Positions 1 to 7,805 of a stretch of 64,000 nt of DNA are shown piece by piece. The notes beneath the pieces were generated by a model. It ran no database searches, was not told where the DNA came from, and worked only from the letters and a program-made list of their open reading frames with translations. Both the position numbers and the translations under genes were made by a program. The first letter of the stretch is position 1; every line of letters starts with the position of its first letter. Source of the stretch: Parasalinivibrio latis (GTDB lineage: Bacteria > Pseudomonadota > Gammaproteobacteria > Enterobacterales > Vibrionaceae). The stretch is from the NCBI RefSeq assembly GCF_036825535.1, contig NZ_CP098812.1:2046001-2110000 (forward strand), in the 5' to 3' direction.

Positions 1-1770
1 GCCCATCACTGATGTGAACGCCCCCATCTCCACACCAGTTTTCCAAACAGGAAGTACAAACGAAACCGGCTTTTCCCCACGGTTTACTGCACAGATAACC
101 ACGTCTCCGTCTAATACACGGGCAAATGCCAGTATGTCACCTTCCGCATGCAACCACTGGATACTGCCCTGTTGCACAGCTTTGGAATGTTGACGAAGGG
201 CTGTCAGCGTTTTAATGAACCCCACCATCTCCCGGTGCTGTTCAAGTCGTTCCCATGGGAAGCAACGGCGGTTGTCGGGATCATGTCCACCTTCCAACGA
301 CACTTCGGTGCCATAGTAAATACATGGGACTCCAGGCCAACAGAACAGGAACATCAACGCATTGCGGAAAATTTGTTCATCACCATTAACCATGGTTAAA
401 AAACGCATGGTGTCATGGCTGTCGAGCTGGTTTAACTGGCTCAACTGGTTCCGCCAGGGCACTTTTGCCATGGCTTCCATCAACCAGTCAGCAAACTCAT
501 CCGCTTCTATCTGGCATGGGTCAAATGCGATATCCAATCCGGCAAAAAACGCCCTCACCGGATGGGCAAAACCGTAGTAGTTCATCGCGCCATCTTCCTG
601 GTCACCTTGCAGCCAGGATGTCGCTTCAAAGAAATGCTCACCCAATACATAACAATCCGGGTTGACAGACTTCGCTGACTCACGAAACGCCCTGACATAG
701 TGGGCGTTGTTTGTCGCCCCCTCTCCTTCCCCAAGCATATGGATAACATCAAACCGCCAGCCGTCAATGCTATACGGATGACGAAGCCAATGTTTGATTA
801 CCGCATTTTCACTGTCGTAGAAGTAGTTGCGGACCTCCTGATTCAGGTAGTTCAGCTTTGGTAATGTCTGAACGCCATTCCAGCCGATGTAATTTTCTGA
901 ATCACCATCAAACTGATAATACTCGCGGTATGGTGATGCAGGGTTCTGCCAGGCACCCTGCCCGTCTGTTCGATTGTGGAACCTGTCAAACCAAGGGTGG
1001 TTAAGTGAAGTGTGATTAAACACCGCATCCAGCACAATCTTCATTCCACGGGCGTGAAGATCCGCCACCAGCGCTGCAAACTCCTCGTTGGTACCCAAAT
1101 GCGGGTCAACGTTCAGGTAGTCTGATGTGTCATATTTATGGTTGCTCGGTGCGGTAAAAATCGGGTTAAGGTAAAGGGTAGTCACACCCAGTTGTTGCAG
1201 ATAATCCAGTTTTTCACGAATCCCTTTCAGGTCGCCGCCGTAGAATTCACAGGCCCCCTGTTTTCCATGTTCTGAAACCGGTTCACCCCAGCCTTTGGCT
1301 ACAGTCGGTTTTTCATCGCCATGTAGGCAGTACTCTCCGGTTTTTACATTGATATCCGGGTTACCATTTGCAAAACGGTCAGGGAAAATCTGGTAAAAAA
1401 CCTGCTCTTTCACCCATTCCGGCGGTTGATGTTCAGCGTTATAGCGAAACTGTCTTTCCAACCCAGGCATCCTGCTGGATATACCCGAGCTATGCAGCCA
1501 CCACTGCCGGCTTTGAGTCACCACTTTAAAGCAATAAACCGTTGTCGCTTTGTCCTGGTTAAGAGGGATAACCGCCTGCCACGTTTTTAACCGCCCCTCG
1601 ACACACACTGTCTCCATAGCTATAAGGCGCTGTTCGTTGTCCGGCTCACAGCGGACATACAAAACATCGGGCTCAAAATCATTTGCTGTCACTACACGTA
1701 CTGTCAAATCTCTATCTGTTGCTACAACCCAGTGGCTGTCCTGCCCATGATAAATAAACGGCGCTTTCAT
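1..1770 (-). CDS. malZ: Maltodextrin glucosidase (MalZ-type GH13), 3' end cut by window edge
   Basis: Cytoplasmic alpha-glucosidase that trims glucose from short maltodextrins. The frame is open from an ATG at 1768-1770 to base 1 (590 codons), so it is nearly complete: MalZ of E. coli is about 604 residues, as I recall. The N-terminal part looks like a beta-sandwich domain. Then the GH13 signatures follow in order: DAVFNHTS (region I), GWRFDVIHM with the nucleophile near D341, LGEHFF with the acid/base near E378, and LDSHDT (region IV). No signal peptide is seen. A MalT-box-like sequence lies upstream, and the window also holds malEFGK and pullulanase, so membership of the maltose regulon is plausible. 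Related GH13 members such as neopullulanase cannot be fully excluded, but length and motif context favour MalZ. Confidence 0.85.
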   Translation of the reverse strand, partial: MKAPFIYHGQDSHWVVATDRDLTVRVVTANDFEPDVLYVRCEPDNEQRLIAMETVCVEGRLKTWQAVIPLNQDKATTVYCFKVVTQSRQWWLHSSGISSRMPGLERQFRYNAEHQPPEWVKEQVFYQIFPDRFANGNPDINVKTGEYCLHGDEKPTVAKGWGEPVSEHGKQGACEFYGGDLKGIREKLDYLQQLGVTTLYLNPIFTAPSNHKYDTSDYLNVDPHLGTNEEFAALVADLHARGMKIVLDAVFNHTSLNHPWFDRFHNRTDGQGAWQNPASPYREYYQFDGDSENYIGWNGVQTLPKLNYLNQEVRNYFYDSENAVIKHWLRHPYSIDGWRFDVIHMLGEGEGATNNAHYVRAFRESAKSVNPDCYVLGEHFFEATSWLQGDQEDGAMNYYGFAHPVRAFFAGLDIAFDPCQIEADEFADWLMEAMAKVPWRNQLSQLNQLDSHDTMRFLTMVNGDEQIFRNALMFLFCWPGVPCIYYGTEVSLEGGHDPDNRRCFPWERLEQHREMVGFIKTLTALRQHSKAVQQGSIQWLHAEGDILAFARVLDGDVVICAVNRGEKPVSFVLPVWKTGVEMGAFTSVMG

Positions 1771-1825
1771 TTCTCATTCACCAAAATTATTGATTTTTAG
1801 GATTTATTTTAAGATTAGGAAATTT

Positions 1826-1836
1826 CGTCATCCGCC
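1826..1836 (-). promoter_or_regulatory. Possible MalT box upstream of malZ
   Basis: On the minus strand this reads GGCGGATGACG, which contains the GGATGA core of the MalT box consensus GGGGA(T/G)GAGG. It lies about 56 bp before the malZ start. It is a single site, so the call is weak. The rest of the 1771-2081 gap, between divergent malZ and the chemoreceptor gene, shows nothing else I can name. Confidence 0.35.
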
Positions 1837-2081
1837 GGATATTATTTAAAGACGATTGCACCGTTTGTGACGCCGAAAAGATTTTGAATATGAGTAAAGC
1901 CTTAAGCAGGGGAAAATCGAGGTAACAGTTCAGCCGTCAGATCACAGAGTTAAAGGAATTTAAAAGTAAAGCTATAAATTTCGTAACTTTATCTACACTA
2001 GATATGAAGCACTTGTAACATATAAGCGACAAATGCTGGGTCGAAAATAACGCCGATGATTGATCAGTCACAGGTAAGGTT

Positions 2082-4040
2082 ATGAATTTAAAAAACTTAA
2101 CCATTAAAAATAAATTAATGTCCGGAAATATAATCAATGGGATATTGATTTTCATACTTTGCGCGATCGCATGGAATGGCATCAGTACCATGGATAAAAC
2201 CGAAAAGATGGTTAGCCATACCTACAACGTCATCAACTACTCAGATGGCCTGGTTAACTCTATGGTAGATAAAGAGACCGGTTTACGAGGTTTTGCAATT
2301 GGTGGTGATGAAGAATACCTCGAACCCTACTATGGCGGAATAAAGGCTTTCGAGGATAACTTAAGAACAGTCACCAAGCTGACCAGTGACAATCCCGCCC
2401 AGCAGGACCGTTTTGCAGAAGTGGCTGAAGTCGCCCACCAATGGGACAATTATGCGGAAGGTATCATCGCACTTCGTAAAAACATCAAAGCCGGAGAAAA
2501 GATAAATCTCTCACTAAACCAATTGATTGAGTCCGGTGTTGGCAAAAAAAGCATGGACGGACTGCGTGCAGAAATAGCAACCGGCAATTACGGGAGCAAT
2601 GGCCGAAACCTCCTGGATGCCATGATCAATATGGAAACCGGGCTGCGGGGATTTATGCTAAACCGCAAAGAGGAATTTCTTGAGCCCTATGTAGCTGGTA
2701 AAAAATCGGCTGAAAACATCATTTCATCAATCCAGGGAACCCAGTTAGCCGGAAGTGCCTCACAATGGATAAATGGGTATGCTGAAAAAGCCATTACGAT
2801 GGTAAGGGAAGCAAACAAATTCCCTACCGGCGATGATCTTTACCAAGAGCTGGCCAAAAAGCAGGGCAAGGTTTTCATGGACGGTCTTCGTGAAAAAGTC
2901 GCTGTCATTGTTTCCATCGAACAGGGGCTGATGGACCAGCGTGTGGAAGCTTCTCAGAATGCATCGTCGGTAACGAAAACTATCATTGTTCTCGGCGGTT
3001 TGGTGACTGTCGTTATCGCATTTTTCATCGGTACAGTCGTATCCGGAACCATCACCAAGCCTATTCACGATGTGTTGCTTGCAGCTAAGAAACTCTCCGA
3101 CGGTGATTTAACCGTGAATCTTCCCAAAGGCGGGAATAATGAGGTAGGCACTCTGCAAAACGCCCTGCAATCCACAACCGACAACTTGAGAGGCATTATC
3201 CAAAGTATGTCGGATGCCAGCAATCATCTCTCTGAGTCCTCATCTTCGCTGTCAAAGGTAATCTCCGCGACCAATAAAGGTGCTGGCGAACAGCTGAACA
3301 TGACGGATAACGTTGCCTCCAGCATGGAACAAATGTCTGATTCTGCTCTGGAAATCGCAAAAAATGCCGAAGAAGCAGCTTCATGTGCCAACGACGCAAG
3401 CAAAGAAGCACAATCAGGGTTGGCTGTTGTTCAGGAAACTATCCGGAGTATCAGTTCACTGGAAGGAGAGATCACCAATACAACAGCCCGTCTTAACGAC
3501 CTGGCGACTGAGACAAACAATATCGGTAGCATTCTGGATGTCATTCTGGATATTGCCGACCAGACAAACCTCCTTGCACTGAATGCAGCAATAGAAGCAG
3601 CACGAGCCGGGGAACAAGGCAGAGGCTTCGCAGTTGTCGCAGACGAAGTCAGGGGATTGGCCCAGCGAACCCAAAACTCCACCTCTGAAATTCAGGGGCT
3701 TATTGAACGCCTCCAGCAAGGTACCACTGAGGTAGTCGCCAGCATGGAGAAAAGTAACAAAATCGTGCGTGACAGTGTGGTTGATGCTGGGAAATCAGGA
3801 GAAGCTTTCTCCACTATCACCTCCTCCATTGAGCGAATTCTCGAAATGAATACCCAAAGTGCTGCGGCCAGCGAAGAACAAACGGCAGTTACAGAGGAAA
3901 TAAGCAACAACGTGCAATCGGTGAGCGCAATTTCGAGGGAAAGTGCATCAAACACCCAGCAAACAGTCCAATCAAGTAAAGAGTTGGAAAAACTTGCAGA
4001 TACGCTTAAAAACATTGTGGGCAGGTTTAAGTTAGCCTAA
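2082..4040 (+). CDS. Methyl-accepting chemotaxis protein with two CHASE3-like segments
   Basis: Membrane chemoreceptor of 652 residues that signals through CheA/CheW. A transmembrane helix lies near residues 12-34. The periplasmic part carries the same signature twice, KETGLRGFAIGGDEEYLEPY and METGLRGFMLNRKEEFLEPY, which points to a duplicated CHASE3-type sensor. A second membrane helix near residues 300-325 is followed by a HAMP domain (TKPIHDVLLAAKKLSDGDL) and the long cytoplasmic coiled coil with the conserved hairpin tip NLLALNAAIEAARAGEQGRG. There is no C-terminal NWETF-like pentapeptide, so CheR/CheB tethering is not expected. The gene is monocistronic and ends in a strong terminator. 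The ligand is unknown; the surrounding sugar genes suggest but do not show a carbohydrate-related signal. Confidence 0.93.
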   Translation: MNLKNLTIKNKLMSGNIINGILIFILCAIAWNGISTMDKTEKMVSHTYNVINYSDGLVNSMVDKETGLRGFAIGGDEEYLEPYYGGIKAFEDNLRTVTKLTSDNPAQQDRFAEVAEVAHQWDNYAEGIIALRKNIKAGEKINLSLNQLIESGVGKKSMDGLRAEIATGNYGSNGRNLLDAMINMETGLRGFMLNRKEEFLEPYVAGKKSAENIISSIQGTQLAGSASQWINGYAEKAITMVREANKFPTGDDLYQELAKKQGKVFMDGLREKVAVIVSIEQGLMDQRVEASQNASSVTKTIIVLGGLVTVVIAFFIGTVVSGTITKPIHDVLLAAKKLSDGDLTVNLPKGGNNEVGTLQNALQSTTDNLRGIIQSMSDASNHLSESSSSLSKVISATNKGAGEQLNMTDNVASSMEQMSDSALEIAKNAEEAASCANDASKEAQSGLAVVQETIRSISSLEGEITNTTARLNDLATETNNIGSILDVILDIADQTNLLALNAAIEAARAGEQGRGFAVVADEVRGLAQRTQNSTSEIQGLIERLQQGTTEVVASMEKSNKIVRDSVVDAGKSGEAFSTITSSIERILEMNTQSAAASEEQTAVTEEISNNVQSVSAISRESASNTQQTVQSSKELEKLADTLKNIVGRFKLA

Positions 4041-4063
4041 CCCTCTGTATTAAGACGCTTATG

Positions 4064-4094
4064 CACCCGGCTTAACAGCCGGGTGTTTTTATTT
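4064..4094 (+). terminator. Rho-independent terminator of the chemoreceptor gene
   Basis: Perfect 9-bp stem CACCCGGCT / AGCCGGGTG with loop TAAC, followed by a T-rich run. It starts 23 bp after the stop codon. Confidence 0.92.
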
Positions 4095-4220
4095 GCCATT
4101 CAGGCAAACATACTGATAAATAACGCAACATTTTGCATCATTGCGGTGAATAAGTGAGATAATGATTTATACAAATGCAATAGCCAGGTAATAAAACGAA
4201 ACGTGAAAGGATCAACCGAC

Positions 4221-4652
4221 ATGCCAGATATCTCCATTCGCAGAGCAGAACGTTCAGACTTTAAAGACATAAACCACCTTACAGATGAACTTGGCTACCA
4301 TGCCACACTCGAACAAACTGAATGTTGGTTAAACCTCATGTTGAGCTCTGATGCACATGAAGTATTTGTCGCAGAAATTGAAAGCGTGGTCGGTTGGATA
4401 TCTGTCGAGAAGAGAATTACCCTGGAAACGGGCATTAAAGCTGAAATTACCGGCATGGTTGTTGATTTAGCGGTAAGGCGGAAAGGCTTAGGCAGAAAAC
4501 TGATATCCAAAGCTGAAGATTGGGCCAAGCAGCAAAGTCTGTCCCGGATAGTGGTCCGTTCTGACATCAAGCGGGACGCTTCTCATTCTTTTTATAAAAG
4601 TGCCGGGTTTATACATAAAAAGACCGCCCATAATTACGTAAAGTCCATTTAG
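4221..4652 (+). CDS. GNAT family N-acetyltransferase
   Basis: Probable acyl-CoA-dependent N-acetyltransferase of 143 residues. The beginning ISIRRAERSDFKDI and the acetyl-CoA loop VDLAVRRKGLGRKLISKAEDW (V-x-x-x-x-R/Q-x-x-G-x-G/A) are typical of the GNAT fold. The C-terminal SHSFYKSAGF matches the usual fourth strand region. A GTG six codons upstream (4203) is also in frame, but AAAGGA sits nine bases before the ATG at 4221, so that start is preferred. The gene stands alone between two terminators. The substrate cannot be told from sequence. Confidence 0.85.
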   Translation: MPDISIRRAERSDFKDINHLTDELGYHATLEQTECWLNLMLSSDAHEVFVAEIESVVGWISVEKRITLETGIKAEITGMVVDLAVRRKGLGRKLISKAEDWAKQQSLSRIVVRSDIKRDASHSFYKSAGFIHKKTAHNYVKSI

Positions 4653-4667
4653 CATCGTACCGCCGGA

Positions 4668-4700
4668 AAAACAGAGAGGCCCATATGAGGGCCTCTTTCA
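4668..4700. terminator. Bidirectional terminator between GNAT and PTS genes
   Basis: Perfect 8-bp stem AGAGGCCC / GGGCCTCT (4675-4682 and 4689-4696). On the minus strand it is followed by CTGTTTTT; on the plus strand only by a short TTC. It probably serves the PTS operon ending at 4721 and, less strongly, the GNAT gene. Confidence 0.75.
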
Positions 4701-4720
4701 GGATTAGGTTGTTCCAAGTA

Positions 4721-7210
4721 TTACAACGCCAGTTCTTCCCTAAGCATCGCAATCACTGCAGCCTCATCTTCAGCTTCACGCAGGCGTTCACGGAAGTCCG
4801 CATGAATCAGCTTTCTGGCCAGTGACGAGAAGATTCGCATGTGCTGGTCACCCTGGTCCTTGTTCAGGGTCAGCATGATGATGAAATCCACATCACCGGA
4901 GTCAGACTGCCAGTTAATCGGGCTTTCAAGCTGGGCAATACTGATAGATGAATGGCGAATATTCTCTGATTTGGTATGCGGGATAGCAAAACCAAACCCA
5001 AGGCCAGTAGAGAACACGGCTTCTCGCGCCCAGATATCTTCTTCAAGAAGGAACTCTGCATCAGTACGCCCGGTCAGGGCAAGGTTCCCTACCAGCGCCT
5101 GAATGGCTTCTTCCTTAGTACGGAAGTTGGCGCGCTTAAATACACACTCAGTATCCAGCAGGCTCTTACCCGCCTCGTTCTGCTCCATGTTATCCAGTAC
5201 CGCGACTACATCTGCGATCGTGGCACAGTCACACGCTGCATCAAACAATGTCCGACAAGCCTGGCTGTCCAACTCGGCAAGCAAAGCCTTGGTCGCCGGA
5301 ATATTTGGTGCACTCATACTCACCTCGTCCAGCCCCGCCCCCACAAGCAGCGGCAACACGCGGGCATCTGCACCCAGCTCGCCGCATAGGCCAACCCAGC
5401 GGCCGTTGGCATGGGCGGTATCAACAACCTGTCGCAGCATGCGCAGGAAGGATGGAGCCATACTGTTGTAAAGGCTCGAAACCTGGTCGTTGTCGCGATC
5501 CACCGCCAGGAGGTACTGGGTCATATCGTTTGAACCGATGCTGAAGAAATCCACCTCCTTGCTGAACTGGTCAATCATAAACGCAACGGCCGGTACTTCT
5601 ACCATGATCCCCAATTCAATGTGGGCAACATGATCAAGGCCTTCAGCACTCAGTTCGTTGGCCACGATGCGCATCTGCTCTTTTACCCAGCGGATTTCCT
5701 CAATGCTCTGGATCATCGGCACCATGACGCGGGCATGGCCACAGCAAGCTGCACGCAAAATGGCTCGAAGCTGGGTGCGGAACAGATTCAGGAACTGAGG
5801 GTAGATGCGCACCGCGCGATAACCGAGAAACGGGTTTTGCTCTGCCGGTAAGTTCAGGTAGTCGATTGGCTTGTCACCACCGATATCCATGGTACGGATG
5901 ATGATCGGCTTACCTTCTGCCGCTTTCAGGACATCCGAATAGGCACGGAATTGTTCTTCTTCGGTCGGCGCACTGGCTCGGTCCATAAACAGCATTTCGG
6001 TGCGAAACAGACCAACGCCTTCTGCCCCTTGGTTAAAGGCCCCTTCAGCCTCTACGGCACAGGCGATATTCGCAGCAACCTCAATGCGCTTGCCATCGCG
6101 GGTCATGCCCTGCTTACCGGCAAATCGCTTCTGTTGGTTGGCACGTCTGTCAGCCAACTGCATGGCGCGGTCAAAGTAAACCTCGACGCCTAAATTGGCG
6201 TTTACGGCCACAACACCCAGTTCCGCATGCAGGTAAACCTTGGTACCCAAGGCCCCTTCACAATCCGCAACGGAAATACCGCTCAGTGTTGGGATACCAA
6301 ATGCGCGGGCTAAAATAACGGTGTGTGACGTTTTACCCGCATGGGTAAGGACCAGACCTTTCGTCAGGCCGCGATCCAGTGACAAGAACTGGCTCGGTGT
6401 CAGGTCTTCAGCGATAACGATGCTGGGTTCAGTCAGCTCAAACCGGGCAACCGGAACGTCCGGGTATGCTGCTGCCAGAAGTTGGCCCGCCACGTCACGG
6501 ATATCCAGTACACGTTCTTGCAGGTAGGCACTGGAAGACTGACTGAGCTGTGCCGAAACGCGCTCCACTTCCGCCAAAACTGCATTGGCTACAGACGTTT
6601 CAACCAGTAATTTTTCGATGTTCACGGTAAATTCCGGATCATTGGCAATGGAAAGGTGCGCATCAAGAATCGCGTTCTCTTCCCCATCTGCTTTTTGCAG
6701 GTTTTCCTGCAGTGCAGCAACCACCGCCGCTTTTGCACGGGCAAAGCGATCAGCTTCGTTGTCACATACCGGCGTCGCATAGACACGGATATCGAACGTT
6801 TTCATTTCAACCAGTACGCCGGCACCAATGCCTTTTGCCAGGGTATTGCCCTTAATCAGTTCAGGGTTGTGACGCATCAGTGATTGTGGCAGAACGATTT
6901 TCGCATTGTCGTCCAGGTTTGCCAGTGGTTCATCACAGTATGGGAAAACATCTTCCATAAAGCGTTCCAGTGCCGCGTGTGCTTCCGGCGCATCACAGCC
7001 CTCAAACGTCAGAGTGAATTCGTCGTTCAGCAGCGTGTCAGTACCAACAATGGACAGCACGCTTTTCGCATTGCCCTTGTTACCGTTACGCAGGTTGGTC
7101 AGGGTAATCTGACACGCAAATTCGGCGCACGCTTTTTCCAGGTGGGAGGCAGGACGAGCGTGGATACCATTTGGGAGGCTACAGGAAATTTGTAATGTTC
7201 TGTTCGTCAT
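4721..7210 (-). CDS. PTS multiphosphoryl transfer protein (HPr-EI-EIIA)
   Basis: An 829-residue fusion that can carry phosphate from PEP to a fructose-type EIIB without the general HPr and EI. The HPr domain comes first with NGIHARPAS (H17). A complete enzyme I follows with phosphohistidine loop GKTSHT (H296) and the PEP-binding signature GSNDMTQYLLAVDRDND. A fructose-type EIIA is last, with active site GFAIPHT (H745). Order and length match E. coli FryA and PtsA/FrwA (about 830 residues, from memory). It follows the EIIB gene by 15 bases in the same operon. No EIIC is adjacent: the nearest EIIC lacking an EIIA is at 36914-37969, and the two operons share an upstream element. The substrate is unknown. 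Confidence 0.92.
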   Translation of the reverse strand: MTNRTLQISCSLPNGIHARPASHLEKACAEFACQITLTNLRNGNKGNAKSVLSIVGTDTLLNDEFTLTFEGCDAPEAHAALERFMEDVFPYCDEPLANLDDNAKIVLPQSLMRHNPELIKGNTLAKGIGAGVLVEMKTFDIRVYATPVCDNEADRFARAKAAVVAALQENLQKADGEENAILDAHLSIANDPEFTVNIEKLLVETSVANAVLAEVERVSAQLSQSSSAYLQERVLDIRDVAGQLLAAAYPDVPVARFELTEPSIVIAEDLTPSQFLSLDRGLTKGLVLTHAGKTSHTVILARAFGIPTLSGISVADCEGALGTKVYLHAELGVVAVNANLGVEVYFDRAMQLADRRANQQKRFAGKQGMTRDGKRIEVAANIACAVEAEGAFNQGAEGVGLFRTEMLFMDRASAPTEEEQFRAYSDVLKAAEGKPIIIRTMDIGGDKPIDYLNLPAEQNPFLGYRAVRIYPQFLNLFRTQLRAILRAACCGHARVMVPMIQSIEEIRWVKEQMRIVANELSAEGLDHVAHIELGIMVEVPAVAFMIDQFSKEVDFFSIGSNDMTQYLLAVDRDNDQVSSLYNSMAPSFLRMLRQVVDTAHANGRWVGLCGELGADARVLPLLVGAGLDEVSMSAPNIPATKALLAELDSQACRTLFDAACDCATIADVVAVLDNMEQNEAGKSLLDTECVFKRANFRTKEEAIQALVGNLALTGRTDAEFLLEEDIWAREAVFSTGLGFGFAIPHTKSENIRHSSISIAQLESPINWQSDSGDVDFIIMLTLNKDQGDQHMRIFSSLARKLIHADFRERLREAEDEAAVIAMLREELAL

Positions 7211-7225
7211 TTTTATTTGGCCTTC

Positions 7226-7537
7226 TTAGCGGGCTGCAAGTTGCTGGCACTGGGAAAAAATCTTCTTGGGAGAATGGAGTGCGTCGTTGATAGTTGTTTT
7301 CACACAAGGGCGATTTTCAAAGCGGTAGGCATGTTCAATATTAATGTCCGCTGCCAAAACAACGACATCAGCACTCGCGACATCCTGTTCGGTAAGGCGG
7401 TTCTCAATACCCATTGCACCCTGGGTTTCTACCTTGATGGAAATCCCCATCTTTTTTGCCGTTTCGGTCAGCTTGTCGGCCGCCATATAGGTATGGGCAA
7501 TACCGGTCGGACAGGCGGTAATCGCAACGACTTTCAT
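7226..7537 (-). CDS. PTS fructose-type EIIB component
   Basis: Small cytoplasmic phosphocarrier of 103 residues that passes phosphate from EIIA to sugar on an EIIC. The phosphorylated cysteine is C9 in ITACPTGIAHTYMAA, followed by the usual VETQG segment, as in FryB, FrwB and FruA-type EIIB domains. First gene of the operon with the multiphosphoryl transfer protein. The sequence closely resembles the second stand-alone EIIB at 36584-36895, so this locus may supply a paralogous EIIB to the same permease. Confidence 0.9.
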   Translation of the reverse strand: MKVVAITACPTGIAHTYMAADKLTETAKKMGISIKVETQGAMGIENRLTEQDVASADVVVLAADINIEHAYRFENRPCVKTTINDALHSPKKIFSQCQQLAAR

Positions 7538-7596
7538 GACACTCTCCTGGATTCATATTCTGTTTTGATTGCGCCCACTATAGGGCCGGGAAATAA

Positions 7597-7641
7597 ACAG
7601 AAATAGAGGACAAAAAAGCCATTTACTGGAGATTTGTAGCC
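7597..7641 (-). promoter_or_regulatory. Candidate operator shared with the distant EIIC/EIIB operon
   Basis: The 22 bases at 7620-7641 (core ACTGGAG.TTTGTA) match 19 of 22 bases at 38107-38128, upstream of the EIIC gene. In both places an ACAGAAA heptamer precedes the element by 23 or 24 bases on the plus strand. It sits about 80 bp upstream of the EIIB start, in the divergent gap to the beta-mannosidase gene. Two short blocks at fixed spacing suit an AraC-type regulator such as the one encoded at 35554-36396. That link is inference. Confidence 0.55.
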
Positions 7642-7805
7642 TGAGCAGACAAGCGTGATTGGGGTCACTCTCCCCAAAGGCATCTACCTTTCCACCCTTT
7701 ACCTCCCCAAACCAACTGTGCAGCAATCACATTTATCCCAGCGGGATACAAAACTCCAGCCAAGGATAGGTATCTCCACTCAACATACGCTTCAACGTTC
7801 ATAAA

